A DNA stretch of 64,000 nt from Streptomyces gelaticus (GCF_014649535.1 NZ_BMTF01000010.1:82337-146336), one strand, 5' to 3'. Shown: positions 1 to 7,979, counted from the first letter of the stretch. Program-made: numbers and translations. Notes: generated from the sequence alone by a model not told the origin.

Positions 1-1
1 C

Positions 2-286
2 GAGGAGGAGCCCGAGGAGGAGCCCGAGGAGGAGCCTGCCGCAGAAGCCTCCCAGGCGCGGGGCAGAGCGGAACGTGGCAAGAAGGCCGGCAAGGCCTCG
101 GGGAAGAAGTCTGCCGGGCGCACAGGGAACGACGGGCAGGGGGGCGACCGCCGACAAGGAACGGCCGGGAAAACGGCCCCTTCCGACAAGCGCCCGGCCA
201 AGAAGACCACCGGAAAGACCCCTTCGCGGCAGAAAGCCCCTGCCACCCGCAAGAAGGCTTCACCACGCGCCGAGCACGGGAGGTGA
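2..286 (+). CDS. C-terminal tail of a Lys/Glu-rich protein, probably gas vesicle associated (partial)
   Basis: Only the last 94 codons are inside the window; the start is off the left edge. The tail opens with three copies of a Glu-Glu-Glu-Pro unit encoded by a 12-base tandem repeat, then becomes Lys/Arg/Ala/Pro rich with many KK and AKK pairs and no visible fold. The stop is 6 bases before the SRPBCC gene, so the two are probably co-transcribed. Streptomyces coelicolor-type gas vesicle clusters contain two extra genes (gvpY and gvpZ). This tail and the next gene could be their counterparts, but that is inference from context and from memory, not from an alignment. Confidence 0.6.
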   Translation, partial: EEEPEEEPEEEPAAEASQARGRAERGKKAGKASGKKSAGRTGNDGQGGDRRQGTAGKTAPSDKRPAKKTTGKTPSRQKAPATRKKASPRAEHGR

Positions 287-292
287 CCGATC

Positions 293-1201
293 ATGGCAAA
301 GCTGGCACAGGAAACTGCGGGTTCGGGGCTCGACCGGCTCCGCGACGAAATGGCCGACTACGTGGCGGCCCGCATCGGAATCCTGGCGGAGCAGACGAGC
401 GACAAGCTGCTCGACGTGACGGACCGGCTCACCGACGCCGCGGCAGACGGCGGAACGCTCACGCACGTCGCAGCGGGTCTCCTGCGCGGCAAATCCCCTC
501 TGAAGGCGGCGCTGTCCGGGGTGGCGACGAACGTCAAGGACAAGCTCATGAACACAGCGGGGACCGCTCTCGGCGGTGGCGGTGGCAAGGGGCACGGCGA
601 CCGGAAGGTCACCAACATCATCGAAGTGATCGATGTGGGCGTTCCGCTGCGCACCGCCTACGACCACTGGACGCAGTACGAAAAGTTCAGTGGCTTCACC
701 AAGGGGGTTCGCGACGTCTCGTCGGCCGATGAGTCGACAAGCGACTGGAAGGTCAAAGTGGGCCCCTCGTCGCGGGCGTGGAAGGCGACGGTACAGGAAC
801 AAGTACCTGACGAACGGATCGTCTGGACGTCCGAGGGAGCGAAGGGCACGACGCGAGGCGCTGTGAGTTTCCACGAGCTGACCCCCGGCCTGACACGCAT
901 CGTGCTGGTGGTCGAGTACTACGCGTCGGGACTGTTCGAGAAGACCGGGAACCTCTGGCGCGCGCAGGGTCGAAGACTGCGCCTGGACCTCAAGCATTTC
1001 CAGCGCCACGTCACCCTCAGCGACGAACCGCCCGAGGGCTGGCGCGGTGAGATCCGTGACGGCGAGACGGTGCGCACCCACGAGGAGGCCGTCGAGGACG
1101 AAAACGAGGACGAGTCCGAAGAGGCGGACGAAGAAGAAGCGGAAACGGAGGGCGAATGGGAGGCGGACGACGCAGCGGACGAGGACGAGGAGGAGGCATG
1201 A
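293..1201 (+). CDS. SRPBCC (START-like) domain protein of the gas vesicle cluster, GvpZ-like
   Basis: This 302-aa protein has an amphipathic Ala-rich N-terminus (about 1-100), a Gly-rich linker near 100, and an SRPBCC/polyketide-cyclase-like domain at about 108-255. Visible family features are the strand with VIDVGVPLRTAYDHWTQYE, then FTKGVRDV, WTSEGAKGTTRGAVSF and LVVEYYASG. The C-terminal 45 residues are almost entirely Glu/Asp. The ATG follows a good ribosome site (GGGAGGTGA) that overlaps the stop of the preceding Lys-rich gene. The acidic tail here and the basic tail of its neighbour could interact, which is inference. It runs convergent to gvpK on the other side of a 212-base gap. Its role in gas vesicles rests on context only. 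Confidence 0.75.
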   Translation: MAKLAQETAGSGLDRLRDEMADYVAARIGILAEQTSDKLLDVTDRLTDAAADGGTLTHVAAGLLRGKSPLKAALSGVATNVKDKLMNTAGTALGGGGGKGHGDRKVTNIIEVIDVGVPLRTAYDHWTQYEKFSGFTKGVRDVSSADESTSDWKVKVGPSSRAWKATVQEQVPDERIVWTSEGAKGTTRGAVSFHELTPGLTRIVLVVEYYASGLFEKTGNLWRAQGRRLRLDLKHFQRHVTLSDEPPEGWRGEIRDGETVRTHEEAVEDENEDESEEADEEEAETEGEWEADDAADEDEEEA

Positions 1202-1413
1202 GTCCTCGGGCCCACCGGCGCACGCCTGAGGTTGCTCGACGAATCGTCCTGGACTCCCCGCCGACGGAGTGAGCCGGGCCCCTCCCGACACTTGACAGTG
1301 GCACACGCATGGCGCCACAGGCTGTCTTCGGTGTGCGGGTGGCCGAAGACAGCACGGTGCACGTACGGTTGCCCTGAGCGGGCCGCAGCGGTCAACCTCG
1401 CGGCCCCCGCCGG

Positions 1414-1812
1414 TCACTCGGTGGGCGGCAGCAGGTTTCCGAGTGGACCGAGGTCCAGATTGAGGTCGCTCATCGAAAGGCCGTACTGAGCGCAGAGTTC
1501 GGTCATGCGGTCGTGCAGGATCATCAGCGTCGCTCCGAGTCGCTCCTCTTGTTCCTCCGTGAGGTCTCCCGCGTCGACCCTGCGCAGAGCCTGGCGTTCC
1601 ATGAGCTGCCGCAACAGTTCGACGAGGGTGAGCACGAGTCTGATGAGGTCGCGTTCGACCGTGTCGGGGTCCGCTGTCACCCGGTGGGCCGGCGGCCGGG
1701 GGCCGCTTCGGGCGTTCCTCTTCGTGGCGGGAAGGGCGCGCAGGGCACGGTCGGCGGCTTCCGAGATCTCCTCGAAGCGACCACGGGACATACGCCGGTC
1801 ACCGTTCATCAT
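1414..1812 (-). CDS. gvpK: Gas vesicle protein GvpK
   Basis: GvpK is a conserved minor gas vesicle protein needed for vesicle growth in several hosts. The 132-aa product carries the family core (ADPDTVERDLIRLVLTLVEL, then RQLMERQALRRVDAGDLTEE and LGATLMILHDRM) and ends near PLGNLLPPTE. The chosen ATG at 1812 is the first of two consecutive ATGs; it overlaps the gvpS stop and sits behind GGAGACC. An upstream in-frame ATG at 1842 would lie inside gvpS. It is the last gene of the minus-strand gvp operon and converges on the SRPBCC gene. Confidence 0.9.
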   Translation of the reverse strand: MMNGDRRMSRGRFEEISEAADRALRALPATKRNARSGPRPPAHRVTADPDTVERDLIRLVLTLVELLRQLMERQALRRVDAGDLTEEQEERLGATLMILHDRMTELCAQYGLSMSDLNLDLGPLGNLLPPTE

Positions 1813-2045
1813 GGTCTCCTGCGGGCGGGAAGCGCGTTCCACGGGCTGAGGTTCTCTTCACTGATGGACACGATCAGCGAACGCAGGGAGATACGGACGA
1901 GGTCGATGTCGGCGATGGACAGCACGATGTCCCCGGTGAGCACGACACCGCCGGCGAGCAATCGGTCCAGCAGGTCGATCAGCGCCACCTGCCGGTCGGG
2001 GAGCGGCTCCTCGTCCGGTACCGGCGGTCCGTCCACCGGTCTCAT
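1809..2045 (-). CDS. gvpS: Gas vesicle structural protein of the GvpA/GvpJ family (GvpS)
   Basis: The product is a 78-aa member of the GvpA/J/M family, whose beta-strand/helix core builds or nucleates the vesicle wall. The family signature is clear: LIDLLDRLLAGGVVLTGD then IVLSIADIDLVRISLRSLIVS. The ATG at 2045 overlaps the gvpL stop as ATGA, and its own stop overlaps the gvpK start, so translation is coupled. An in-frame upstream start would only extend into gvpL. The assignment to GvpS rather than GvpJ or GvpM rests on gene order after gvpL and before gvpK, as in S. coelicolor. Confidence 0.88.
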   Translation of the reverse strand: MRPVDGPPVPDEEPLPDRQVALIDLLDRLLAGGVVLTGDIVLSIADIDLVRISLRSLIVSISEENLSPWNALPARRRP

Positions 2046-2848
2046 GGGGCGGCGTCCGTGCGGCCCTGCGGCAGGTCCGCGGCGGCGAAGGAGTACGGGG
2101 CCCACGGGCCCGTGATCTCGACGCGCACGCCCGTGAAGCCGTCCGCCGCCTGAGCCACCTCGGCCCGGAAGTCCTCCGCGTCCCGTAGCGGCACGAGGTA
2201 GGCGTCGTTACTGACGTTCTGACCCGTCCTGGGCCCCAGGGCGCCCTGCTGCGGGCGGTGTCTGACGCGCCCGACCGCGTGGGCCCGGGCAGCGGACTCG
2301 ATGCGGCTCACGGCTTGCCCGGCTCGGCGGTAGGCGTCCTCACGGGCGTTCCGTCGGTCCCTTCGACGGCTGAGGTAGGCCCGGCCGGGACTCAGCTCCG
2401 CGGCCGGCGGGTCCTGCGGAGTTCCCGAGGACGGCTCGTCGACGAAGACCTTGACCCCCCATTCGGCTCGGGAGGTCAGCTCGTCGAGACGGGAGGCGAA
2501 CCCGTCGCAGCCGTCCGCGAGAGCGGAACGCACGCGCTCGTCGTCACGATAGAGCGTCACCAGGCGAAGCGGCAGGACGGTGGTGCGTCCGGCCAGTGCC
2601 TCGACCACCCGGTGGTGGGCCCGTGCGGTGCGCTCCACCCAGTCCAGGTCCTCAAGGTGTCTGCGCAGTGACTCCTCGTCGAAGTCGTTGGAGGGAACCG
2701 GGCTGACGGCGACCACCAGGCCGTCGCAGTCCTCCGTACGCACCAGGCGCACCGGCGCCCCGGAAACTCCGAAGACGCCCGTCAGCGCTTCGTGCAGCGC
2801 CCCGTCGTCGCGGGCGACCGCGTAGGCGTAGCTGATGGCGACAGTCAT
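2042..2848 (-). CDS. gvpL: Gas vesicle protein GvpL (GvpL/GvpF family)
   Basis: This 268-aa protein belongs to the GvpL/GvpF family, accessory proteins that interact with GvpA during vesicle assembly. Visible family features are YAYAVARDD at the N-terminus, the LVVAVSPVP strand, the helix containing RRHLEDLDWVERTARAHHRV, and TVLPLRLVTLYRDDERV, which matches the conserved VLPLRFGT-like motif. The C-terminus repeats the second-domain pattern (YLVPLRDAEDF, VEITGPWAPYSF). The ATG at 2848 overlaps the gvpJ stop as ATGA. It shares its fold with gvpF in the same operon, so the cluster carries two paralogues. Confidence 0.9.
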   Translation of the reverse strand: MTVAISYAYAVARDDGALHEALTGVFGVSGAPVRLVRTEDCDGLVVAVSPVPSNDFDEESLRRHLEDLDWVERTARAHHRVVEALAGRTTVLPLRLVTLYRDDERVRSALADGCDGFASRLDELTSRAEWGVKVFVDEPSSGTPQDPPAAELSPGRAYLSRRRDRRNAREDAYRRAGQAVSRIESAARAHAVGRVRHRPQQGALGPRTGQNVSNDAYLVPLRDAEDFRAEVAQAADGFTGVRVEITGPWAPYSFAAADLPQGRTDAAP

Positions 2849-3306
2849 GGTTCACCCCGCTCCTCGACCCGTCGCCGGTCCTGCTCGCCGGGCGAAGTAC
2901 GGCGGGCAGCGTCGGAGATCTCCCGCGCTCCGTCCGTCAACACCTCGTCCGTGCCCACCTCCGTGCCCTGGTGCAGGGCCTCGATCTCGGCTCGCAGGCG
3001 CTTGTTCTCCTCGATGAGGGAGCGGTGGCCCTCGTGAGCACGGGAGGAGAGCGACGGGTCGTGCTCCCACCAGTCGATGCCCATCTCCTTCGCCTTGTCC
3101 ACCGATGCGACCAGCAGACGCAGTTTGACGGTGAGCAGTTCGATGTCCAGGAGGTTGATCCGTATGTCGCCCGCGATGACGATGCCCTTGTCCAGGACGC
3201 GTTCCAGTATGTCCGCGAGGTTGGCGGAGGATCCCTGGGCGTACGGTCCGTAGGAGGACGACCGGGACGGCACGTCGCCCAGCCTCCTGGCAACGGGTTC
3301 GGTCAC
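2845..3306 (-). CDS. gvpJ: Gas vesicle protein GvpJ (GvpA-like with extended C-terminus)
   Basis: A GvpA-family core at about residues 28-85 (NLADILERVLDKGIVIAGD, then INLLDIELLTVKLRLLVAS and KAKEMGIDWWEHDP) is followed by a charged C-terminal helix rich in Glu/Arg, the layout usual for GvpJ. The product is 153 aa from the GTG at 3306, chosen because GAGGTG lies at a suitable distance upstream; the longer frame from 3342 starts with a Cys/Arg-rich segment unlike the family. Its stop overlaps the gvpL start. The gene is separated from gvpG by about 87 bases that hold no gene. Confidence 0.88.
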   Translation of the reverse strand: MTEPVARRLGDVPSRSSSYGPYAQGSSANLADILERVLDKGIVIAGDIRINLLDIELLTVKLRLLVASVDKAKEMGIDWWEHDPSLSSRAHEGHRSLIEENKRLRAEIEALHQGTEVGTDEVLTDGAREISDAARRTSPGEQDRRRVEERGEP

Positions 3307-3393
3307 GACGGCTGCACCTCGATTCCTGCTGCTCCGGCACATCGGCGGATGCGCCCGGTTGCGGTTCGTCGGGTGGAGGACGCTGCGTCGGGC

Positions 3394-3645
3394 TCAGCCG
3401 CCGCTGCCCCGGCCACGGGCTCTGATCTCGTCCAGCCGGTCCAGCAGTTCGTCCTCGCGCCGGTCGAAGGTCTCCTCGTCGATCTCCCCCGCCAGGAGCC
3501 GCCGTTCGAGGGCTGCGAGTTCCCGTTCCACGGGCCCGGGGTCGTAGTACTCGTTCTCCGCCGCCTGGACGACACGCTCGATCACCCAGGCCGCCCCCCG
3601 CACGGGAGCCAGCGGGAGCGTGACGAGTTGAGTGAGTACTCCCAT
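3394..3645 (-). CDS. gvpG: Gas vesicle protein GvpG
   Basis: This short helical accessory protein has about 83 aa, the usual size for GvpG. The sequence fits the family: a hydrophobic N-terminal segment (VLTQLVTLPLAPVRGAAWVI), then a charged coiled helix (ELAALERRLLAGEIDEETF, then RREDELLDRL). The ATG at 3645 is 5 bases behind AGGAG; a GTG one codon earlier (3648) overlaps the gvpF stop equally well, so the start is ambiguous by one residue. It lies between gvpF and gvpJ in the minus-strand operon. Confidence 0.85.
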   Translation of the reverse strand: MGVLTQLVTLPLAPVRGAAWVIERVVQAAENEYYDPGPVERELAALERRLLAGEIDEETFDRREDELLDRLDEIRARGRGSGG

Positions 3646-4367
3646 CACGTCTCCTGGACGAAGCTGTACGCGGCCAGGGGCCCGCGCAGCCGCAGGTCGT
3701 AGTCCGGGCCGAGCTCCTGGGCGAGCTCCTGTTCGGCGATGCGGAAGGGCTTCTCCTGCTCCCGGTTCACCAGGAAGGAAACATTGAGGAAGTCGTCCCC
3801 GGCCGGCGGCGACACATGCCTTTCCTGTGCGAAGCCGCAGAGCGCGTCCACGATGGCGTCGGCCGTGCGGCTGTGCCGGACCTCGACTTCACCGGCCACC
3901 AGTTCCCCGAGCGCAAGCGGGACTTCCGGACTGTGACGGCCACTCCTCATCGCGTCGTTGAGCCTGCGCGCCTCCTCGGACTCGCCCAGGATCTGCCGCA
4001 GCAGCGCGCTCTCGTCCTGGCTCGCCTTCAGGTTGTACTCGACACAGTCGTCCAGGGCCCGGAGGCGTCCGAGGAACCAGTCACCCCGCTCCTCCAGGAC
4101 GGTGCGCACCGCGTCGTCGTCCGTCGTGGTGAAACCGAACTGGAGCGGAAGAACGGTTCCGTCGCCCATCAGGTGCTCCTGTACCGCCTGGTGGGCGGCG
4201 AGATCCCGCCGTTTCGGCCGAAGTCCTTCGGGGGCGTCGCTGACGACCGCGCACAGCTCGTCCGTACGCACCGTCCGGAGCGCTGCAGGCGGGTCACCCA
4301 CTCCTACCATGCCGTCCAGGCGTTGTGGATGCTCCTTGGCGACGATGGTGTACACATACACGGCCAC
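3645..4367 (-). CDS. gvpF: Gas vesicle protein GvpF (GvpL/GvpF family)
   Basis: This 240-aa protein contacts GvpA in other systems and may chaperone it during assembly. Family marks are VYVYTIVAKEH at the N-terminus, ELCAVVSDAPEGLRPKRRDL, and the conserved VLPLQFGFTTTDDDAVRTVL. The second half ends with LNVSFLVNREQEKPF and LRLRGPLAAYSFV. The GTG start at 4367 follows GGAAGGAG, and gvpA ends 3 bases upstream of it, so gvpA and gvpF are coupled. It is the second GvpL/F paralogue in this operon. Confidence 0.92.
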   Translation of the reverse strand: MAVYVYTIVAKEHPQRLDGMVGVGDPPAALRTVRTDELCAVVSDAPEGLRPKRRDLAAHQAVQEHLMGDGTVLPLQFGFTTTDDDAVRTVLEERGDWFLGRLRALDDCVEYNLKASQDESALLRQILGESEEARRLNDAMRSGRHSPEVPLALGELVAGEVEVRHSRTADAIVDALCGFAQERHVSPPAGDDFLNVSFLVNREQEKPFRIAEQELAQELGPDYDLRLRGPLAAYSFVQET

Positions 4368-4370
4368 GGC

Positions 4371-4823
4371 TCACTCCTTCCGGCGCCGAGCGGCGGAGCG
4401 GCGCCTCGGCCGTTCCCGCAACTCCTCGACCTCTTCAGCGTCCTCGTCCTCCTCGTCGTCCCCCCGGCCCCGCGCGAGGGCGTCGCCGATGACTTCGGCC
4501 GCCCCGGTCAGTGCGCCCTTCGCCTTGCCGTGCGCACCGCCCTCGGTCACTTCTCCGACCAGATCGGTCAGCTGGGAGGGCGCCTTGCGCCCCGTTTCCA
4601 GATCGAGGCGGTTGCACGCCTCCGCGAAGCGCAGGTAGGTATCCACGCTGGCCACGACCACGCGGGCGTCGACCTTGAGGATCTCGATGCCCACCAGGGA
4701 GACGCGCGCGAAGACATCGATGACCAGGCCGCGGTCGAGGATCAGATCGAGGATGTCGTACAGATTGCCGGAGCCTCCGCCGCCCGGGGCGAGAGTTCCT
4801 CCGCCTTGCGGCACCACAGTCAT
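4371..4823 (-). CDS. gvpA: Major gas vesicle structural protein GvpA
   Basis: GvpA is the hydrophobic subunit that forms the ribs of the gas vesicle wall. The 150-aa product has the family core at about 20-80 (NLYDILDLILDRGLVIDVFA, then RVSLVGIEILKVDARVVVAS and VDTYLRFAEACNRL). The Gly-rich N-terminus and the long acidic then Arg-rich C-terminal tail are additions that are common in streptomycete GvpA and absent from the roughly 70-aa cyanobacterial protein. The ATG is placed 6 bases behind AAAGGAGG, the strongest ribosome site in the cluster, which suits an abundant structural protein. Confidence 0.93.
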   Translation of the reverse strand: MTVVPQGGGTLAPGGGGSGNLYDILDLILDRGLVIDVFARVSLVGIEILKVDARVVVASVDTYLRFAEACNRLDLETGRKAPSQLTDLVGEVTEGGAHGKAKGALTGAAEVIGDALARGRGDDEEDEDAEEVEELRERPRRRSAARRRKE

Positions 4824-4904
4824 GAAGTGCCTCCTTTCGGCGGCTCCCCTGGCCGGGGCACCGCCATGTCGCTCTTCTGTCGGATGTACCGAAGGTCTTC
4901 ACGG

Positions 4905-5288
4905 TCAGCCACCGCGGTCCACCTGGCCCCGCGTGTAGCGGCGGGTGCGCTCGTACTCCACCAGCTCGCCCTCCGCGTCCAGCCGGACCCGGTAGCTCGC
5001 CATCACACTCGTCGTGGTGGGCACACGCTCCAGCTCCAGGACCTCTACGTCCGCCTGCCAGCCCTCATCCATGGGCCTGATGGCCGAGACCGATTCCGGA
5101 GCCCGTCCCAGCAGCTCCCGCAACTGGTCAGCCGCACATCGCATGGCCTGCGGCGCCGACACGCCACGGCCCTTCCGTTCGGTTCGGTTCGTCCGTCCCG
5201 AGTCCCGTGAGCCTTCGGCTCTCCTCGCCGCCTTTCCACCGGACGGCTGCCCGGGGCGCCGGGTCTCGTCTTCTTCGGCTGCGGCCAT
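4905..5288 (-). CDS. gvpO: Gas vesicle protein GvpO, first gene of the gvp operon
   Basis: GvpO is an accessory protein found in actinobacterial and haloarchaeal gas vesicle clusters. The 127-aa product has a disordered, charged N-terminal half and the GvpO domain in the second half (WQADVEVLELERVPTTTSVM, then ASYRVRLDAEGELVEYERTR and RYTRGQVD). The ATG at 5288 was chosen because GGAGAG lies just upstream; the longer frame to 5336 opens with a Cys/Arg-rich segment without a ribosome site. The ribosome site lies inside a small inverted repeat (5296-5309), so initiation may be structure dependent. An 81-base gap separates it from gvpA. Confidence 0.9.
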   Translation of the reverse strand: MAAAEEDETRRPGQPSGGKAARRAEGSRDSGRTNRTERKGRGVSAPQAMRCAADQLRELLGRAPESVSAIRPMDEGWQADVEVLELERVPTTTSVMASYRVRLDAEGELVEYERTRRYTRGQVDRGG

Positions 5289-5295
5289 GGTCACT

Positions 5296-5309
5296 CTCCG
5301 TAGACGGAG
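5296..5309 (-). promoter_or_regulatory. Inverted repeat covering the gvpO ribosome site
   Basis: CTCCG-TAGA-CGGAG is a perfect 5-bp inverted repeat with a 4-base loop. On the minus strand the downstream arm contains the GGAG used to place the gvpO start, so the hairpin could mask the ribosome site of the first gvp gene. The stem is short and this is only a candidate control element. Confidence 0.35.
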
Positions 5310-5534
5310 GCAGCACATTTCCCCTTCTTGCACCAAAGGCGCTACTTCATGATATAGGGCTTTCTTTCAGGTCTCAGCGGGCAGCTGCCCCGACCGGAAT
5401 CCTTGCCGTTGCCCGCACCGGACAGCCTTCGTCCGCAGTCGCCGCACTGCGCTGGAGATGCGGGGATCCGCACACACGACGAGCATCGATGATGGATGCG
5501 GTTGCTCGGACCCGAACGGCCGGAGGGAAGCGCG

Positions 5535-6050
5535 ATGTCCGAGAACCGCAACAAGCCGGTACTGCCCCGGCAGGGCCGTTGTCGTCGGCCGTGTCCGCGG
5601 CCCTGCGGGCACGGTCCGCGCTGCCCAACAGCGCCCCGGTGGGCCCGGCCGACCGTTGCGGCGACGAACTGCCCCTACCGGGGCTTCGACGCGGTCGACC
5701 GGGATGGAAGTGGGGTACCGCGCTCCTCTCGGCCCGCGCCTCGCTGGAAGACCGCTTCCTCACCGACTCTGCGGCCGTTCAGCGGACGCCCGGCGGCCGC
5801 CGAACGGCCCACTGGCCGATCTACAGGTCCAACCCGTCGTCGGTACGGGTGGCGTACCGGAATTCCTCGCGGACACGGCACGCTCGGCGACCTCCGCGAG
5901 TACGCGAGGCAGCGTTCCCTCCATCACCTCAAGGAGGCCGATCCGCATGCCTGGGTACTGCCGCGGCTCAGCGGACGCGCCAAGGCGGCAATGGCCGCAG
6001 TGGAGTCCGACGAGTTCGGGGGCGGCAGAGCCGACCGCGTACCTGACGGT
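5535..6050 (+). pseudogene. Decayed iron-containing redox enzyme (heme-oxygenase-like fold) with several frameshifts
   Basis: No single frame covers this stretch, but fragments in all three plus frames join into one recognisable protein. The order is MSENRNKPVLPRQ; then GPLSSAVSAALRA and DRCGDEL in a second frame; YRGFDAVDR back in the first; GWKWGTALLSARASLEDRFL in the second; VVGTGGVPEFLAD in the third; then DLREYARQRSLHHLKEADPH followed by AWVLPRLSGRAKAA and ESDEFGGGRADRV in the first. These match, from memory, actinobacterial iron-containing redox enzyme family proteins in order and spacing. A helix between GDEL and YRGF is missing and the C-terminal half is absent. At least five frame changes indicate an old, dead gene. 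The flanks (5310-5534 and 6051-6271) show nothing convincing. Confidence 0.7.
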
Positions 6051-6271
6051 TGACATGGTCACATTCGTGTCCGTCAAGTTCCGTTGAGGCCACCGTCAGG
6101 GTAGCGGGCGCGAGCTCTTCACATGGCAGACCGGAGCAGGGCGCCTCGGCTCCCCGTCCGCTGTGTGCACTTCGAGTGAATTGCCGGCTTGTTCCCGCCG
6201 AGTGAGTCCCGCTCAGCAGGCGTCCACGCTCACGCTCGGTCAGGACGGACCGCAGCCACCGGGAGATCGCC

Positions 6272-7957
6272 GTGCACATCCTGCTTGTCGCAAGCGCCTT
6301 CAACAGCCTTACCCAACGTGTCCAGGCGGAGCTGAGGGACCACGGGCACTCCGTTGCCGTGCAGCTCGCGCACGAGGAAGACCCCGTCCGGGAAGCCGTC
6401 CGCCGGGAGTGCCCGGACCTTGTCGTGGCGCCGTACCTGAAAACCGCGATCCCGAGGGACGTCTGGTCGGTCCACACCTGTCTCGTCGTCCATCCGGGGC
6501 CGGTCGGTGACCGTGGGCCCTCCTCGCTGGACTGGGCCGTCCACGAGGGAGCGGACAGCTGGGGCGTCACCGTGCTTCAGGCGAACGCGGAGATGGACGC
6601 GGGCGACGTCTGGGCGTCCGTGGCCTGTCCGTTGCCCCCTGTGGGCAAGAGCGACCTGTACCGCAACGAGGTCTCGGACGCCGCTGTGGAGGCGGTGCTC
6701 CTGGCGGTCGGACGCTTCGCCTCGGGGACGTACACCCCTTCGCCGCAGGCCCCCGGAGACGGCGAACGCTGCCGCCCTCTGTTCCCTCAGTCGCTGCGCC
6801 GCATCGACTGGCAGTCGGACTCCACCGCGACGGTGGTCCGCAAACTCAGGGCGGCGGACTCCCAGCCCGGTGTGCTCGACGAGTTCCTGGGCGGAGAGTG
6901 GTTCCTGCACGGCGGGTATCCCGAGTCCCGGCCGGGCGGGCGTCCGGGGGATGTGGTGGCCACCCGGGACGGCGCGATCTGCCGGGCGACCACCGACGGC
7001 GCTGTGTGGATCCCCGAGCTGCGGCCCCGGCGGGCGCCGGGCGGCCCGGCCACCTTCAAGCTCCCCGCCACCTCGGCGCTGGCCGGGAGGCTGTCCGGCG
7101 TACCCGAGCGGCCGGCTCCCCTGCACCGCACCGGGGACGACAACACCTGGTCCGAGATCGGCTATCGCGAGGAGGCCGGGACGGCCTTCCTGTCATTCTC
7201 GTTCCGTGGCGGCGCGATGAGCACTGCGCAGTGCCAACGCCTGCTGCGCGCCTACCGGTTCGCCTGCTCCCGGCCCACCTCGGTGCTGGTCGTCGGCGGC
7301 GGCCGGGACTTCTTCTCCAACGGCATCCACCTCAACGTGATCGAAGCAGCGGCCGATCCCGGCGCCGAGTCCTGGGCCAACATCAATGCCATGGACGACC
7401 TGGTGGAGGCGGTGCTGACCTCCACGGACCGGCTCGTCGTCGCCGCCCTGGCCGGGAACGCCGCGGCGGGCGGCGTGATGCTGGCCCTCGCCGCCGACGA
7501 GGTGTGGTGCAGGGCGGGCGCGGTGTTCAATCCGCACTACCGACTGATGGGACTGTACGGATCGGAGTACTGGACGTACACGCTGCCGCGGCGGGTGGGC
7601 GCGGCAGCGGCCGACCGGCTCATGCGGGACGCCCTGCCGGTCAGCTCCACCGCGGCCCACCGGCTCGGGCTGATCGACAGGGTGATCCCGTGCGCCCCTC
7701 AGTCGTTCGACTCGGAAGTCGGCGCCCTTGCCACTCGCCTGGCAGCCCTGCCCGCGACGCAGTCCCGGATCCACGCGAAGAAGTCGGAGCGGGACCGGGT
7801 CGACCTGACCCCGTACCGGGAGGCCGAACTCGTCCGCATGCACCGCATCTTCGCGGACCCGCACCACCCGTACCACGAGCTGCGCCGGGCCTTCGTCCGC
7901 AAGGAGCGCCCCGCGTCCGGCACCGCGGTCCCGCCACCCCCGTCCCCCCGGGACTGA
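6272..7957 (+). CDS. hoxX: Hydrogenase maturation protein HoxX (CO ligand synthesis from formyl-tetrahydrofolate)
   Basis: HoxX combines a formyltransferase-like N-terminal half with an enoyl-CoA hydratase/crotonase-like C-terminal half. It generates the CO ligand of the [NiFe] centre from N10-formyl-THF under aerobic conditions. Here residues 1-280 carry the formyltransferase features (DLVVAPYLKTAIP, VHPGPVGDRGPSSLDWA, GVTVLQANAEMDAGDVW). Residues 300-540 carry the crotonase part (VLVVGGGRDFFSNGIHLNVI, AALAGNAAAGGVMLALAADE). The 561-aa length suits the family. The GTG at 6272 follows GGGAG. It converges on hypB with 22 bases between. Its presence fits a hydrogenase made in an aerobic soil organism. 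Confidence 0.9.
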   Translation: MHILLVASAFNSLTQRVQAELRDHGHSVAVQLAHEEDPVREAVRRECPDLVVAPYLKTAIPRDVWSVHTCLVVHPGPVGDRGPSSLDWAVHEGADSWGVTVLQANAEMDAGDVWASVACPLPPVGKSDLYRNEVSDAAVEAVLLAVGRFASGTYTPSPQAPGDGERCRPLFPQSLRRIDWQSDSTATVVRKLRAADSQPGVLDEFLGGEWFLHGGYPESRPGGRPGDVVATRDGAICRATTDGAVWIPELRPRRAPGGPATFKLPATSALAGRLSGVPERPAPLHRTGDDNTWSEIGYREEAGTAFLSFSFRGGAMSTAQCQRLLRAYRFACSRPTSVLVVGGGRDFFSNGIHLNVIEAAADPGAESWANINAMDDLVEAVLTSTDRLVVAALAGNAAAGGVMLALAADEVWCRAGAVFNPHYRLMGLYGSEYWTYTLPRRVGAAAADRLMRDALPVSSTAAHRLGLIDRVIPCAPQSFDSEVGALATRLAALPATQSRIHAKKSERDRVDLTPYREAELVRMHRIFADPHHPYHELRRAFVRKERPASGTAVPPPPSPRD

Positions 7958-7979
7958 CCACGGTGCGGCGACGGAGCGG

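Noticed and set aside
2..37. Three 12-base tandem repeats at the window start considered as a CRISPR or regulatory repeat
   Set aside because: They are in frame inside a coding region and encode a Glu-Glu-Glu-Pro repeat; there are no spacers.
5207..6046. A long plus-strand frame through the gvpO upstream region taken as an intact gene
   Set aside because: It overlaps gvpO and contains only some fragments of the decayed redox enzyme; the remaining fragments are in other frames, so pseudogene is the better reading.
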